Assembly: GCF_016638705.1 (NCBI RefSeq) | Contig: NZ_CP067341.1 | Span: 685,501 to 749,500, forward strand | Reading direction: 5' to 3' | Length of the DNA: 64,000 bases | Origin: Lysinibacillus agricola | GTDB lineage: Bacteria; Bacillota; Bacilli; Bacillales_A; Planococcaceae | Shown: one piece after another, positions 37,647 through 47,267 of the stretch | Position numbering within the stretch: position 1 is the first letter of the stretch | How the letters are laid out: the number at the start of each line of letters is the position of its first letter | The notes under the pieces: model-generated | Databases searched by the model: none | Told to the model about the DNA's origin: nothing | Seen by the model: the letters and a program-made list of their open reading frames with translations, nothing else | Position numbers and translations under genes: made by a program

Positions 37647-37805
37647 ATGAAATCAGTTATTCACTACATCATTATTTTAGCTTTAGTGTTAGGAGTTATT
37701 TTCCTGTATGATAAGCAGATTGGCGCTGTTCCTTTATTATTATTATCTGTCTATTTGTTTTACTGTGGGATAAAAAAAATGCGTGATATAAAAAACAGTA
37801 ATTGA
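37647..37805 (+). CDS. Small two-helix membrane protein
   Basis: 52 residues: MKSVIHYIIILALVLGVIF opens a first hydrophobic helix, a short loop DKQIGA follows, then a second helix PLLLLSVYLFYCGI and a basic tail KKMRDIKNSN. A ggggagg site lies about 11 bases upstream of ATG and an agagg closer in. I do not recognise a family. It stands alone between icmF and rpoE; the rest of this gap (37495-37646 and 37806-37957) shows nothing else convincing. Confidence 0.6.
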   Translation: MKSVIHYIIILALVLGVIFLYDKQIGAVPLLLLSVYLFYCGIKKMRDIKNSN

Positions 37806-37957
37806 AGCTAGCAATGAGGATAAAACTTTGTATATAATGGGTATTATGCTTATGATATGGAAAGTTACTTTTGTGCGGCTTTTTTTGCTGCGCTCCGAAA
37901 ATAAAGCAATATATAATTTTAAAACGTCCATTGTGATGAGGGAAAGGAAGTGCACGA

Positions 37958-38497
37958 ATGAATTTTCGTGAAATGACAAAGGAACAATTAACGGAAGAAT
38001 CGTTAATTAACTTAACGTATGCAATTTTAAATGAAAAACGTACCTCAATGTCTTATAATGACTTATTAACAATAATTCAAGAGCTTGTGGGCTATAGTGA
38101 TGAAGAAATGAAGCCTCGCCTACTACAATTTTACACAGATTTAAATGTAGATGGCCGCTTCTTATTTAATCAGGAGACTGGCTGGGGCTTACGTGAATGG
38201 TATAAAGTTGAACAAATTGAAGAAGAAACAGCTCCTTCTGTTAAAACTCATAAGAAAAAATCTAAAGCTACCATTGATGAAGATGATTTGGAAGAAGATT
38301 TAGAAGAAGAGATTGACTTTGATGAAGATTATGAAGAATTCGTTGAAGAAGATGAGCTAGACGAGGAAGAAGAAGATAAAGAAGAGATTGATTTTGAAGA
38401 AGAAGAAGAAGATATAGAAGAAATCGATGAGGAAATCGACGAAGACTTTGTTGAAGATGAAGATTTTGAAGAAGAAGAAGAAGAGGAAGAAATCTAA
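37958..38497 (+). CDS. rpoE: DNA-directed RNA polymerase delta subunit
   Basis: 179 residues. The folded N-terminal HARE-HTH domain (MNFREMTKEQLTEESLI to GLREWYKVEQI, about 90 residues) is followed by a disordered tail made almost only of Asp and Glu, as in Bacillus delta. It binds RNA polymerase, displaces nucleic acids and promotes recycling. Ribosome binding site ggaaagg. Its position upstream of pyrG is conserved in Bacilli. Confidence 0.96.
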   Translation: MNFREMTKEQLTEESLINLTYAILNEKRTSMSYNDLLTIIQELVGYSDEEMKPRLLQFYTDLNVDGRFLFNQETGWGLREWYKVEQIEEETAPSVKTHKKKSKATIDEDDLEEDLEEEIDFDEDYEEFVEEDELDEEEEDKEEIDFEEEEEDIEEIDEEIDEDFVEDEDFEEEEEEEEI

Positions 38498-38533
38498 CTT
38501 ATTTCAGCAAAGATCCGCTGAAATAAGTTAGAA
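38496..38533 (+). terminator. Hairpin after rpoE
   Basis: aacttatttcagc (38498-38510) pairs perfectly with gctgaaataagtt (38519-38531). There is no T run, so termination may be weak; it abuts the repeat element. Confidence 0.5.
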
Positions 38534-38762
38534 GCCTCCGGCGGATGTCACGGAAATCGGAAAGGAGTTCACAGAGGATGTTAGCCTAAAATCATCGCAT
38601 CCATGCGATAACGGCTAACTGACCTGCATCGGTAAAAACGCCACGTCCTGTGGCATTACCGAAATGACCGACATCGTGTCGGCCCTCGTGCAGGCCTAAG
38701 CACAAAGCCGATTCCGGACGCAATTATGCCGAGGCATAATTGATGAAAATTACTCTTTGAAT
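38533..38762. repeat. Dispersed intergenic element with multiple nested hairpins
   Basis: Shares gcctccggcggatgtcacgg with 3895-3915 and a ttccggacgcaatt terminal module with the 3800-4022 element. Inside are hairpin I (38580-38619) and a branched structure (38623-38694). A final hairpin caattatgcc/gcataattg closes it. No open frame has a ribosome binding site. Confidence 0.7.
38580..38694 (+). other. Candidate structured RNA or cruciform core
   Basis: Hairpin I: gttagcc/ggctaac enclosing TAAAATC, atcgca/tgcgat with loop TCCA, and AAC. Then cctgca (38623-38628) pairs with tgcagg (38689-38694) and encloses two hairpins: tcggtaa/ttaccga, containing gccac/gtggc with loop GTCCT, and ccgaca/tgtcgg with loop TCG. 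Internal loops match those of the element at 7430-7470 while the stems differ. Confidence 0.6.
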
Positions 38763-38793
38763 TTTTTTTCTTTTATCCTTGTAGTAAAAAATC

Positions 38794-38907
38794 TTGACTT
38801 CTATCGCGGTTACGTTTAATCTTTTACTTGGGCTCCTTAATTAAAGGAGAAAGACCGTGTATATAATACGCTCCCCCTGCAAACCTATGCAGGAGGAGCG
38901 TTTTTTT
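38794..38907 (+). promoter_or_regulatory. pyrG promoter and CTP-sensing reiterative-transcription attenuator
   Basis: -35 TTGACT (38794-38799), 18-bp spacer, -10 TAATCT (38818-38823), and a predicted start at GGGCTCC (38830 onward). Downstream is a terminator, acgctccccctgc (38868-38880) with gcaggaggagcgt (38889-38901) and seven T. In B. subtilis low CTP makes polymerase add extra G at such a GGGC start; the G tail pairs with the C-rich strand of the terminator and prevents it forming. All these parts are present here. Confidence 0.8.
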
Positions 38908-39234
38908 ATTTTTTAACTTTATTCAGTCAAGTTCTCCCATGTTTATAACTACGGAATGAATAGTAATGCTCTTAATTATTTATGATGTATAGTAAGCGGT
39001 GATTGAGTATATGTTAAAACATTTTAAAAGGAAAGTAGAAAAGAGATAGAAACGATTACAGCTTCGAATCGACTACATGTGTGTAGGCATTCTCGGCTTT
39101 TCTTATTTTAGGGGTGAGAAATACTTATTTTCTTAGCCTGCCGAAACATTTGCATCAATGCTTAGAATCAGCATGTGTCGTGAATGTACTTTTCTTACTA
39201 GCAATTTTTAGAACAACATAAGGAGGATTTTTTC

Positions 39235-40827
39235 ATGACAAAGTATATTTTTGTAACAGGTGGGGTTGTGTCTTCACTTGGAAAAGGGATTGTAGCAGCA
39301 TCTCTAGGTCGTTTATTAAAAAATCGCGGATTAGAAGTAACGATTCAAAAATTTGATCCATATATCAATATTGATCCAGGTACAATGAGTCCTTATCAAC
39401 ATGGCGAGGTTTTCGTAACAGATGATGGCGCAGAAGCTGACTTAGACTTAGGTCACTACGAACGTTTCATTGATATTAACCTAGGAAAACATTCCACTGT
39501 AACATCAGGTCGTGTTTATCAGTCTGTATTACAAAAAGAACGCCGTGGTGATTACAACGGTGGAACAGTACAAGTAATTCCTCACATTACAAATGAAATC
39601 AAGGATCGTATTCAACGAGCTGGTCGTGAAACGAATGCAGACGTTGTTATTACAGAAGTAGGCGGAACGGTTGGAGATATTGAATCACTGCCATTCCTTG
39701 AAGCAATTCGCCAAATGAAAACAAATTTAGGTCATAACAATGTGATGTATGTTCATTGTACGCTTATTCCTTATATTAAAGCTGCGGGCGAGCTAAAAAC
39801 AAAGCCAACTCAGCATTCTGTAAAAGAATTGCGCTCTTTAGGTATTCAACCAAATATTATCGTTGTGCGCACCGAGCAAGAAGTGCCTGAGGATATGAAA
39901 GAAAAATTAGCTTTATTCTGTGATGTTCAGCCACACGAAATTATTGAATCTCGCGATGCAGAACATTTATATGAAGTACCTCTAAACCTTCATGCACAAG
40001 ATATTGATGATATCGTACTTGACCATTTTGGCATTGATGCACCAGAGGCGGATATGGAAGAATGGCGTGAGCTTGTAGCGAAAGTGAAGAGCTTACCAAA
40101 TAAACGAAAAATAGCATTAGTAGGTAAGTATGTAGAGCTACAAGATGCTTACATTTCTGTTGTAGAGGCATTAAAGCATGCGGGCTATGCATTTAATTCT
40201 GATATTGAGATTGACTGGATTAATGCAGAACATGTAGATGCTGACAATGTTGCTACGCTATTAAAAGGGGCTGACGCAATTTTAGTTCCAGGTGGCTTCG
40301 GTGATCGTGGAGTTGAAGGTAAAATTTTAGCGACACAATATGCTCGTGAAAATAATGTACCATTCTTAGGTATTTGTCTAGGTATGCAACTTGCGACAGT
40401 GGAATTTGCTCGAAACGTACTTGGTTTACAAGGCGCACATTCTACAGAACTTGATGCAAATACAGAATATCCTATTATTGACTTCTTACCAGATCAAAAC
40501 GATACTGTAGATATTGGTGGTACATTACGTTTAGGCTTATATCCATGTAAGTTAAAAGATGGTTCAAAGGCAAGCAAAGCCTATGCTCAAGAGCTTGTTT
40601 ATGAACGCCACCGTCACCGCTATGAATTTAACAATGAATATCGTGAATCAATGGAAGCTGCAGGTCTTGTCTTCTCAGGTACAAGTCCTGACGGTAAATT
40701 AGTAGAAATTATCGAGTTACCAGAAAATGATTTCTTCGTAGCATGCCAATTCCACCCTGAGTTAGTATCACGTCCAAATCGTCCACAGCCATTGTTCCGT
40801 GATTTTATCGGAGCAACATTCAAATAA
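39235..40827 (+). CDS. pyrG: CTP synthase
   Basis: 530 residues. The amidoligase domain starts [18 protein letters not shown] with the P-loop, and [30 protein letters not shown] (in pieces) binds Mg-ATP and UTP. The class I glutamine amidotransferase domain has the nucleophile in FLGICLGMQ and the His-Glu pair in QFHPE. Converts UTP to CTP with glutamine. Ribosome binding site aaggagg. Likely controlled by the leader attenuator at 38794-38907, 328 bp upstream. The stretch 38908-39234 has no gene. Confidence 0.97.
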   Translation: MTKYIFVTGGVVSSLGKGIVAASLGRLLKNRGLEVTIQKFDPYINIDPGTMSPYQHGEVFVTDDGAEADLDLGHYERFIDINLGKHSTVTSGRVYQSVLQKERRGDYNGGTVQVIPHITNEIKDRIQRAGRETNADVVITEVGGTVGDIESLPFLEAIRQMKTNLGHNNVMYVHCTLIPYIKAAGELKTKPTQHSVKELRSLGIQPNIIVVRTEQEVPEDMKEKLALFCDVQPHEIIESRDAEHLYEVPLNLHAQDIDDIVLDHFGIDAPEADMEEWRELVAKVKSLPNKRKIALVGKYVELQDAYISVVEALKHAGYAFNSDIEIDWINAEHVDADNVATLLKGADAILVPGGFGDRGVEGKILATQYARENNVPFLGICLGMQLATVEFARNVLGLQGAHSTELDANTEYPIIDFLPDQNDTVDIGGTLRLGLYPCKLKDGSKASKAYAQELVYERHRHRYEFNNEYRESMEAAGLVFSGTSPDGKLVEIIELPENDFFVACQFHPELVSRPNRPQPLFRDFIGATFK

Positions 40828-40829
40828 TG

Positions 40830-40867
40830 AAAAAAGAGTTGTCTCAAGCGCTGAGACAACTCTTTTT
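40830..40867. terminator. Rho-independent terminator of pyrG
   Basis: aaaaagagttgtctc (40831-40845) pairs with gagacaactcttttt (40852-40866). Confidence 0.93.
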
Positions 40868-40900
40868 ATAGCTCTTCGGCAAAACGAGGGGTTGATTTTT

Positions 40901-41041
40901 TTGATAAAATGAGCTTGTTTTTCGATAAAAGCCCAAAAAGTTTCGATAAAATGAGATTTTGTTTCGATAAAAGCTCAAATAGTTTCGATAAAGAGCGATT
41001 TTGTTTCGATAAATCTTCAAAGTATTCCTATAAAACGAACA
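40901..41041. repeat. 21-bp tandem array (CGATAAA type)
   Basis: Six to seven units, for example cgataaaatgagattttg plus ttt and cgataaaagctcaaatag plus ttt, each exactly 21 bp with one 22-bp unit near the end. Lies between convergent pyrG and ywjG. Confidence 0.92.
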
Positions 41042-41061
41042 AAAGGAGCTTTATAGATTCT

Positions 41062-41592
41062 TTATAGCTCTTCATCATCAAGAGCAAGCATTTCATCATA
41101 AGCAATTTTTACTGCTTCATAAACAAAAAGGGCAGCAATAGAATGTGGCACAACTATGCGCTCTCCTAAATCATTCGGTAATAATCCACCGCGTATGCGT
41201 GTAGAAATATACGTATACGCCAAATCTGCCAGTGGGTTTTCAGAATCTGCTACTTCGCTAGCAACCGCTGCAAATGGAATAAAATGATTATTTAATTGAT
41301 GCGCTAAGGCTAATGCCTCCTCATCATGTGCGCCACGGGTAAAAATACATACACGATCAGCTTCAGTAATAACGGTATCTTTTGTCCAAGGAACTAGCTT
41401 AGCAAAACGTTCCACAGCTTGACATGCATTTAATTCGACAACTTGCATTTCACCAAAGCATGCGAAATAAACGTTACCTTCACCAATGCCTGCTTGTGCA
41501 AGTAATCGTGCTGTTTCTTCAATAGCTTCCTCTTCATTTTGTGTTATTCTTTGTAATAATCCACTCAGTTGTGTTGTTAGAATTTTTGACAT
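41062..41592 (-). CDS. ywjG: DUF2529 protein YwjG
   Basis: 176 residues, the conserved protein between pyrG and spo0F in Bacillus. It appears cytosolic, with an alpha/beta sugar-isomerase-like layout (VCIFTRGAHDEEALALAHQL); no catalytic motif can be named. Ribosome binding site gaggtgggacc precedes the ATG on the minus strand. Function unknown. Confidence 0.88.
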   Translation of the reverse strand: MSKILTTQLSGLLQRITQNEEEAIEETARLLAQAGIGEGNVYFACFGEMQVVELNACQAVERFAKLVPWTKDTVITEADRVCIFTRGAHDEEALALAHQLNNHFIPFAAVASEVADSENPLADLAYTYISTRIRGGLLPNDLGERIVVPHSIAALFVYEAVKIAYDEMLALDDEEL

Positions 41593-41747
41593 GGTCCCAC
41601 CTCAATCAATATTATATGTTTGAAAAGAGCATAAAGCAAAATAGATAATTTATAATACTAGAAGGTATTAAGCTGTTGAAGGAGAATAATACATAATATA
41701 GGAAGTTTTGGTGCAAGAATAATAACTCAAAAAGGGCGGAATGAAAT

Positions 41748-42107
41748 GTGAAACGATTACTAATTGTCGATGATCAACCAGGAATTCGTTTGCTTTTGAA
41801 TGAAGTGTTGAAAAAGGAAGGTTATGTTACATATTTAGCTGCAAATGGTACTGAAGCACTACGATATGCAGAGGAGGAGGAAATGGATTGCGTCCTATTA
41901 GACATGAAAATCCCAGGAATGGATGGCATAGAAATTTTAAAGCGCTTAAAAGAAAAGTGGCCACAACTTCCGGTATTCATGATGACTGCATATGGTGAAC
42001 TGGATGTTGTACAGGAAGCATTAGATTTAGGAGCAATCCGATATTTTACTAAGCCTTTTGATATTTTTGAAGTGCGTGATGAGGTTAATAATACGTTAAA
42101 AGTTTAG
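41748..42107 (+). CDS. spo0F: Sporulation phosphorelay response regulator Spo0F
   Basis: 119 residues, a single receiver domain with no output domain. Acid pocket Asp8-Asp9 (LLIVDDQ), phosphoacceptor Asp52 in VLLDMKIPGMDG, Thr78 in MMTAYGE, and Lys100 in FTKPFD match B. subtilis Spo0F closely. It relays phosphate from sensor kinases to Spo0B and on to Spo0A. GTG start with the site aaagggcgga. Upstream aaggagaataat resembles a sigma-H -35 but the matching -10 is weak. Its presence marks a spore former. Confidence 0.95.
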   Translation: MKRLLIVDDQPGIRLLLNEVLKKEGYVTYLAANGTEALRYAEEEEMDCVLLDMKIPGMDGIEILKRLKEKWPQLPVFMMTAYGELDVVQEALDLGAIRYFTKPFDIFEVRDEVNNTLKV

Positions 42108-42110
42108 ATG

Positions 42111-42142
42111 AACAGGCAGTGGTCAACACCGCCTGTTTTTTA
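42111..42142 (+). terminator. Rho-independent terminator of spo0F
   Basis: aacaggc-a-gtg (42111-42121) pairs with cac-c-gcctgtt (about 42127-42137), then T run. Confidence 0.85.
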
Positions 42143-42194
42143 TGGTTATTATTCGATTTGAAGTAATGTTCTATCGTTTCATATTCATTTTGCT

Positions 42195-42300
42195 TCCGAA
42201 ATATAAGGCTCATCATAACGTGAGGTTTGATTTCCGCTCCTACTCGGCGCTTTGCTGTCGCTACGCTTTCGCATTGAGGAGGCGTCCGATGAGCTGCAGT
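42195..42300. repeat. Palindromic intergenic element, copy 4 (reverse orientation, short)
   Basis: Read on the minus strand it contains catcggacgcctcctcaatg, gcgaaagcgtagcgacagc, gagtaggagcggaaatcaa and cacgttatgatgagcctt, the right half of the element seen at 34005-34212. Confidence 0.7.
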
Positions 42301-42303
42301 TTT

Positions 42304-42421
42304 GAGATTTATCGAGAACTTTTGATTGTTTATTGACCAACTTTCTCGATTTATCGACCAACTTTTTTAATTTATCGACCAACTTTCTCGATTTATCACC
42401 CAACTTTCGAAAAATATCGAC
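42304..42421. repeat. 21-bp tandem array (CGATAAA type, reverse orientation)
   Basis: Five units such as atttatcgaccaactttc plus tcg. On the minus strand each begins gataaat. It directly follows the short palindromic element. The stretch 42430-42575 between it and the next repeat shows no gene. Confidence 0.85.
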
Positions 42422-42589
42422 ATCTACCTTCATGCACCACTATCTGACCGCACTGATAATTTGCGCCTCTTATGACATAAGCATATTTTTTTACGCAAAA
42501 TTTAACTTCAAAAAAGCACAAGAAATAAACGTTTCTAAATTGATTTTTCGCGCTTTTAAAGGTTTTGACCAGTTTTGTCCCAGCCACTA

Positions 42590-43012
42590 GAACTTCGTTG
42601 GGTTTCACTACACTACGGTTGGCACTGCCGCTCCGTTGCACTGCGCTTTCGTGTAGAAAATAACAGCCCCTGCTTTTCAGGGGCTAACCTTCGTTTCGTT
42701 GCACTACACTACGGTTGGGCACTGCCGCTCCGTTGCACTCCGCTTTCGTGCAGAAAAGAAGACGCTGCCGCTGCGTTGCACTCCGCTTTCGCGTAACCTT
42801 CGTTCCGTTAACACTACACTACGGTTGGCACTGCCGCTCCGTTACACTTCGCTTACGTGCAGAAAAGAAGACGCTGTCGCTGCGTTGCACTCCGCTTTCG
42901 CGTAACCTTCGTTCCGTTAACACTGCACTACGGTTGGCACTGTCGCTTCGTTACACTGCGCTTTCGTGCAGAAAATAACAGCCCCTGCTTTTCAGGGGCT
43001 GTTATTTTTGCT
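42590..43012. repeat. Tandem array of about 107-bp units flanked by a duplicated terminator hairpin
   Basis: About three long units built from ctacactacggttggcac, tgccgctccgttgcactc and cgctttcgtgcagaaaa. The hairpin agcccctgcttttcaggggct occurs at 42663-42683 and again at 42979-42999, where a T run follows. On the minus strand the units contain the gcgaaagcg core of the other GCGAAAG repeats. Open frames crossing it are compositional artefacts. Confidence 0.8.
42973..43010 (+). terminator. Rho-independent terminator at the end of the repeat array
   Basis: aaaataacagcccctg (42972-42987) pairs with caggggctgttattttt (42992-43008). About 60 bp upstream of fbaA. Confidence 0.8.
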
Positions 43013-43069
43013 ATGATTAAATAGCATATCTATGTAGAAAGAATAGTCCTATAGAGGAGGATTTTTAGT

Positions 43070-43924
43070 ATGGCATTAGTATCTATGAAAGAGATGTTAA
43101 TTAAAGCAAAAGCAGAAGGTTATGCGGTTGGGCAGTTCAACATCAACAACCTTGAGTGGACTCAAGCAATTTTACAAGCAGCAGAAGAAGAAAAATCTCC
43201 AGTTATTCTAGGCGTTTCTGAAGGCGCAGGTAAATATATGGGCGGATTCATCTCCGTTGTACACATGGTAAAAGGTTTAATGGAATCTTATGGAACTACA
43301 GTACCAGTAGCTATTCATCTTGACCATGGTTCAAGCTTTGAAAAATGTAAAGAGGCAATTGATGCAGGCTTCACTTCTGTTATGATTGATGCATCTCACC
43401 ACCCATTCGAGGAAAATATTGCAATTACTTCAAAAGTAGTTGAATACGCTCATGCGAAAGGTATTTCTGTTGAAGCTGAGCTTGGCACAGTAGGTGGTGA
43501 CGAGGATGGCGTAATCGGTGGTATTATGTACGCTGATCCAGAAGAATGCCGTAAAATGGTTGAGCTAACAGATATCGACTGCTTAGCACCAGCACTTGGC
43601 TCTGTACATGGTCCTTACAAAGGAGAACCAAACTTAGGCTTTAAAGAAATGGAAGAAATCTCAAACTTAGCAGACCTTCCATTAGTATTACATGGTGGAA
43701 CTGGTATCCCTACAAAAGATATCCAACGTTCAATTTCATTAGGTACAGCAAAAATTAACGTTAATACTGAAAATCAAATTGCTGCTACAAAAGTAATCCG
43801 TGAAGTTCTTGATAATGATAAAGTTGTTTATGATCCTCGTAAATTCCTTGCTCCGGCACGTGAAGCGATTAAAGCAACAGTTATTGGGAAAATCCGCGAA
43901 TTTGGCAGTGCACAAAAAGCATAA
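43070..43924 (+). CDS. fbaA: Class II fructose-bisphosphate aldolase
   Basis: 284 residues. Zn2+ ligands and catalytic residues are in [11 protein letters not shown] (Asp-His), [10 protein letters not shown], and HGGTGIP near the C-terminal third. Cleaves fructose 1,6-bisphosphate to DHAP and glyceraldehyde 3-phosphate. Ribosome binding site agaggagg. The order spo0F-fbaA-tal-murA-glpX-rho is the same as in B. subtilis. Confidence 0.97.
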   Translation: MALVSMKEMLIKAKAEGYAVGQFNINNLEWTQAILQAAEEEKSPVILGVSEGAGKYMGGFISVVHMVKGLMESYGTTVPVAIHLDHGSSFEKCKEAIDAGFTSVMIDASHHPFEENIAITSKVVEYAHAKGISVEAELGTVGGDEDGVIGGIMYADPEECRKMVELTDIDCLAPALGSVHGPYKGEPNLGFKEMEEISNLADLPLVLHGGTGIPTKDIQRSISLGTAKINVNTENQIAATKVIREVLDNDKVVYDPRKFLAPAREAIKATVIGKIREFGSAQKA

Positions 43925-43970
43925 ATTCTGCATCTAACATGCTACAAAAGCACAGATGAATACACATAAT

Positions 43971-44012
43971 AAGAGAAGTGTTGATGCAGTTATCGACCTT
44001 CTCTTGTTTTTG
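43971..44012 (+). terminator. Rho-independent terminator of fbaA
   Basis: aagagaag (43971-43978) pairs with cttctctt (about 43998-44005), followed by gttttt. Confidence 0.75.
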
Positions 44013-44039
44013 AAATAAAAAATTTTTGGCAAATATTCA

Positions 44040-44180
44040 ATTATAAGGCTCAGCACCAAGAGTTTGGGATAATATTTGTTAAACGTATGTATAAGTTGAT
44101 TTCCGTTCCAACTGAATGGCCCTAGGAAAGCGCACAGTCGGAACGGAAATCAACCTCAATTATGGTGATGAACCAAAATA
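44040..44180. repeat. Palindromic intergenic element, copy 5 (minimal form)
   Basis: A compact copy: ggctcagcaccaagagtttg at the left, then gttgatttccgttccaactg and its inverted partner cagtcggaacggaaatcaac, then ttatggtgatgaacc. The right end is 13 bp from the tal ribosome binding site. It shows the minimal hairpin without the inner modules. Confidence 0.85.
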
Positions 44181-44199
44181 GTGATCAGGAGGAAATATT

Positions 44200-44850
44200 A
44201 TGAAATTTTTCATTGATACAGCAAACTTTGAAGAGATTAAAGAAGCACATGCATGGGGTATTTTATCAGGAGTTACAACAAACCCATCATTAGTGGCTAA
44301 AGAAGAGAACGTTTCTTTCTATGATCGACTTCGTGAAATTTCAGAGCTTGTAGACGGCTCTGTGAGTGGGGAAGTAATTGCTCTAGATGCAGAAGGTATG
44401 ATTAAAGAAGGCTTAGAATTAGCTGCTATTGCTCCGAATATTACAGTTAAATTACCAATGACTCCTGCTGGCTTAGAGGCGTGTCGCTTCTTTGCAGACA
44501 AAGGTATTAAAACGAACGTAACATTAATTTTTAGTGCAAACCAAGCATTAATGGCTGCTCGTGCGGGTGCTACATATGTATCACCATTTATCGGCCGTTT
44601 AGATGATATGGGGCAAAATGGTGTAGAGCTAATTGAAACAATTGCAGATATTTTCACAATTCATAATATCGACACGCAAATTATCGCTGCATCTATCCGT
44701 CATCCACAGCATGTAACGGCTGCAGCACTTGCTGGTGCACACATTGCAACTACTCCTTTTAAAGTATTAAAACAACTTTTCAACCATCCATTAACGGAAA
44801 AAGGAATTGAAGGATTTTTAGCGGATTGGAATAAGAGAAAAGGCGAATAA
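44200..44850 (+). CDS. tal: Transaldolase (FSA-like short form)
   Basis: 216 residues, the short bacterial transaldolase/fructose-6-phosphate aldolase type. The Schiff-base lysine is Lys84 in [11 protein letters not shown]; the N terminus [14 protein letters not shown] and GVTTNPSL are diagnostic. Transfers dihydroxyacetone units in the non-oxidative pentose phosphate pathway. Ribosome binding site caggagg. Possibly co-transcribed with murA, which starts 61 bp later. Confidence 0.95.
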   Translation: MKFFIDTANFEEIKEAHAWGILSGVTTNPSLVAKEENVSFYDRLREISELVDGSVSGEVIALDAEGMIKEGLELAAIAPNITVKLPMTPAGLEACRFFADKGIKTNVTLIFSANQALMAARAGATYVSPFIGRLDDMGQNGVELIETIADIFTIHNIDTQIIAASIRHPQHVTAAALAGAHIATTPFKVLKQLFNHPLTEKGIEGFLADWNKRKGE

Positions 44851-44911
44851 TAAGATTATATAGTGAGCCAATCGCAAAAAATTACTTTCCAATCATGAGG
44901 GAGAACGCAAA

Positions 44912-46198
44912 ATGGATGTTTATAAAATTACAGGCGAAAATCGTCTAAAGGGTACAATTAAAGTTAGTGGTGCAAAAAATAGTGCAGTCGCCTTAATTCC
45001 AGCATCAATTTTGGCGAACTCTCCAGTGACAATTGGAGGGATTCCTGAAATTTCTGATGCATGGACATTACAAGCTTTATTAGAGGAAATCGGTGGGGAA
45101 GTTTCTTTTGAGGATGGCAAGATGACAATTGACCCAACGAACATGATTGCTTTGCCACTACCAAACGGCAACGTGAAAAAGCTTCGTGCCTCCTATTACT
45201 TAATGGGCGCTATGCTTGGTCGCTTTAAAAAAGCTGTGATTGGTTTACCTGGAGGCTGCTTCTTAGGGCCACGTCCTATTGACCAACATATAAAAGGCTT
45301 TGAGGCATTAGGTGCGAAAATCACTAATGAGCATGGAGCGATTTATTTACGTGCTGATGAATTAATTGGCGCAAAAATATATTTAGACGTTGCCAGTGTT
45401 GGAGCTACAATTAATATTATGTTAGCTGCTGTCCTTGCAAAGGGACGTACGGTTATTGAAAATGCAGCGAAAGAACCAGAAATTATTGATGTGGCAACTC
45501 TTCTAACTAACATGGGTGCTAATATTAAAGGTGCAGGTACGAGTGTTATTCGTATTGAAGGTGTTGAAGAGCTTCATGGTACGGAGCATACGATTATTCC
45601 AGATCGTATTGAAGCTGCCACGTTTATGATTATGGCTGCCGCTTTAGGTGAAGGCGTTACAATTGATAATGTTATTCCATTACATTTAGAGGCGATTATT
45701 GCAAAGCTTCGTGAAATGGGTGTGAAGATTGACATCGGTGAAGAAAGTATTTTTGTGCCAAAAACGGACCTATCCACATTGCATGCAGTTGATGTTAAAA
45801 CATTAGTGTATCCGGGGTTCCCAACGGATATACAGCAGCCACTTGCTGTATTAATGTCTCAGGCATTTGGTTCCTCAAGGGTAACAGATACAATCTATAC
45901 AGCTCGGTTTAAGCATATTGATGAACTTCGTCGTATGAATTCCAATGCACGTGTTGAAGGAAATACAGCTATTATTACAGGCCCTAGTAAATTACAGGGT
46001 TCAACTGTAACAGCTACTGACCTTCGTGCTGGTGCCGCATTAGTATTAGCAGGCCTTTTAGCTGAAGGTGAAACAGAAATTCATGATATTTATCATATTG
46101 AGCGCGGCTATAGCTCACTTATTGAGAAATTACGTGATTTAGGCGCTGATATTCGACGTGAAACAATAATAGCACGCGTAGCAGAGGCAAAGGAATAA
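44912..46198 (+). CDS. murA: UDP-N-acetylglucosamine 1-carboxyvinyltransferase (MurZ/MurAB-type)
   Basis: 428 residues, EPSP-synthase-like fold. [11 protein letters not shown] binds UDP-GlcNAc, and the PEP-reactive, fosfomycin-target Cys116 sits in [10 protein letters not shown]. First committed step of peptidoglycan synthesis. In B. subtilis the paralog between tal (ywjH) and glpX is murZ (murAB); position here implies the same paralog. Ribosome binding site tgagggag. Confidence 0.95.
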   Translation: MDVYKITGENRLKGTIKVSGAKNSAVALIPASILANSPVTIGGIPEISDAWTLQALLEEIGGEVSFEDGKMTIDPTNMIALPLPNGNVKKLRASYYLMGAMLGRFKKAVIGLPGGCFLGPRPIDQHIKGFEALGAKITNEHGAIYLRADELIGAKIYLDVASVGATINIMLAAVLAKGRTVIENAAKEPEIIDVATLLTNMGANIKGAGTSVIRIEGVEELHGTEHTIIPDRIEAATFMIMAAALGEGVTIDNVIPLHLEAIIAKLREMGVKIDIGEESIFVPKTDLSTLHAVDVKTLVYPGFPTDIQQPLAVLMSQAFGSSRVTDTIYTARFKHIDELRRMNSNARVEGNTAIITGPSKLQGSTVTATDLRAGAALVLAGLLAEGETEIHDIYHIERGYSSLIEKLRDLGADIRRETIIARVAEAKE

Positions 46199-46293
46199 TG
46201 AGAGCTAAAAGTTTTGAACTAACTATGTTACAATAGAGGTAATTTGAATGTTTCGGTGAAGAAGTATGCCGATAACGGGAGGCAAAAAGAACA

Positions 46294-47250
46294 ATGGAAC
46301 GTAGTTTATCGATGGAAGTAGTACGAGTAACAGAGGCAGCAGCAATCGCATCCGGGAAATGGATGGGTCGCGGTTTGAAAATTGAGGCAGATGATGCAGC
46401 AACGACAGCGATGCGCGTAATGTTCGATACAATTCCAATGCATGCTACAGTAGTAATTGGTGAAGGCGAAATGGATGAAGCGCCAATGCTTTATATTGGT
46501 GAAGAGCTTGGCTTACGTAATGGAGGTCCTAAAGTAGATATTGCAGTTGACCCTCTAGAAGGTACAAATATTGTGGCGAAGGGTACGAATGGTGCGATGA
46601 CAGTTCTTGCCATTGCAGATAAGGGGAATCTGTTAAATGCGCCCGATATGTACATGGAGAAAATTGCAGTAGGACCGGAAGCGGCTGGTAAGGTCGATAT
46701 TAATGCTTCTGTTACGTATAATTTATTACAGGTAGCGAAGGCTAAAAATAAAGATATTTCAGACGTGGTAGCTACTCTTTTAGATCGACCACGTCACCAA
46801 GCAATTGTTGATGAAATTCGAGAAGCTGGCGCACGTATTAAATTTATTCAAGATGGCGACGTTGGAGCAGCTATCAATACTGCTTTTGATGAAACCGGCA
46901 TTGATATTATGTTTGGTACAGGTGGTGCTCCAGAAGGTGTTATTTCGGCAGTTGCATTAAAATGTCTAGGTGGAGACTTCCAAGCGAAACTAGTGCCAGA
47001 AGATGAGGAACAGCTAGAGCGCTGCAAAAAAATGGGCGTAGATGTAGAAAAAGTTCTTTATTTAGATGATCTAGTTAAAGGTGACGATGCTATTTTTGCA
47101 GCGACAGCTGTAACAGATTGCGAGCTATTAAAAGGTGTTCAGTATAAAGGAGCCTATGCATTAACACATTCAGTTGTAATGCGAGCGAAATCTGGAACTG
47201 TGCGTTTTGTAGAAGGTCGCCACGCTCTTGATAAAAAACCTAGCTATTAA
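46294..47250 (+). CDS. glpX: Class II fructose-1,6-bisphosphatase
   Basis: 318 residues, GlpX family. [18 protein letters not shown] and VDPLEGTN carry the metal ligands, and [11 protein letters not shown] the phosphate-binding segment. Converts fructose 1,6-bisphosphate to fructose 6-phosphate in gluconeogenesis. Ribosome binding site gggaggc. It corresponds to ywjI in B. subtilis. Confidence 0.95.
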   Translation: MERSLSMEVVRVTEAAAIASGKWMGRGLKIEADDAATTAMRVMFDTIPMHATVVIGEGEMDEAPMLYIGEELGLRNGGPKVDIAVDPLEGTNIVAKGTNGAMTVLAIADKGNLLNAPDMYMEKIAVGPEAAGKVDINASVTYNLLQVAKAKNKDISDVVATLLDRPRHQAIVDEIREAGARIKFIQDGDVGAAINTAFDETGIDIMFGTGGAPEGVISAVALKCLGGDFQAKLVPEDEEQLERCKKMGVDVEKVLYLDDLVKGDDAIFAATAVTDCELLKGVQYKGAYALTHSVVMRAKSGTVRFVEGRHALDKKPSY

Positions 47251-47267
47251 TTAAATTTTCTTCTAAA

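Noticed and set aside
41665..41747. Sigma-H promoter and 0A box upstream of spo0F
   Set aside because: aaggagaataat and tgttgaa partly fit, but the -10 match and spacing are too weak to call.
42575..42978. Three overlapping plus-strand frames rich in Arg, Cys and Leu
   Set aside because: They are different phases of the 107-bp tandem repeat and lack ribosome binding sites.
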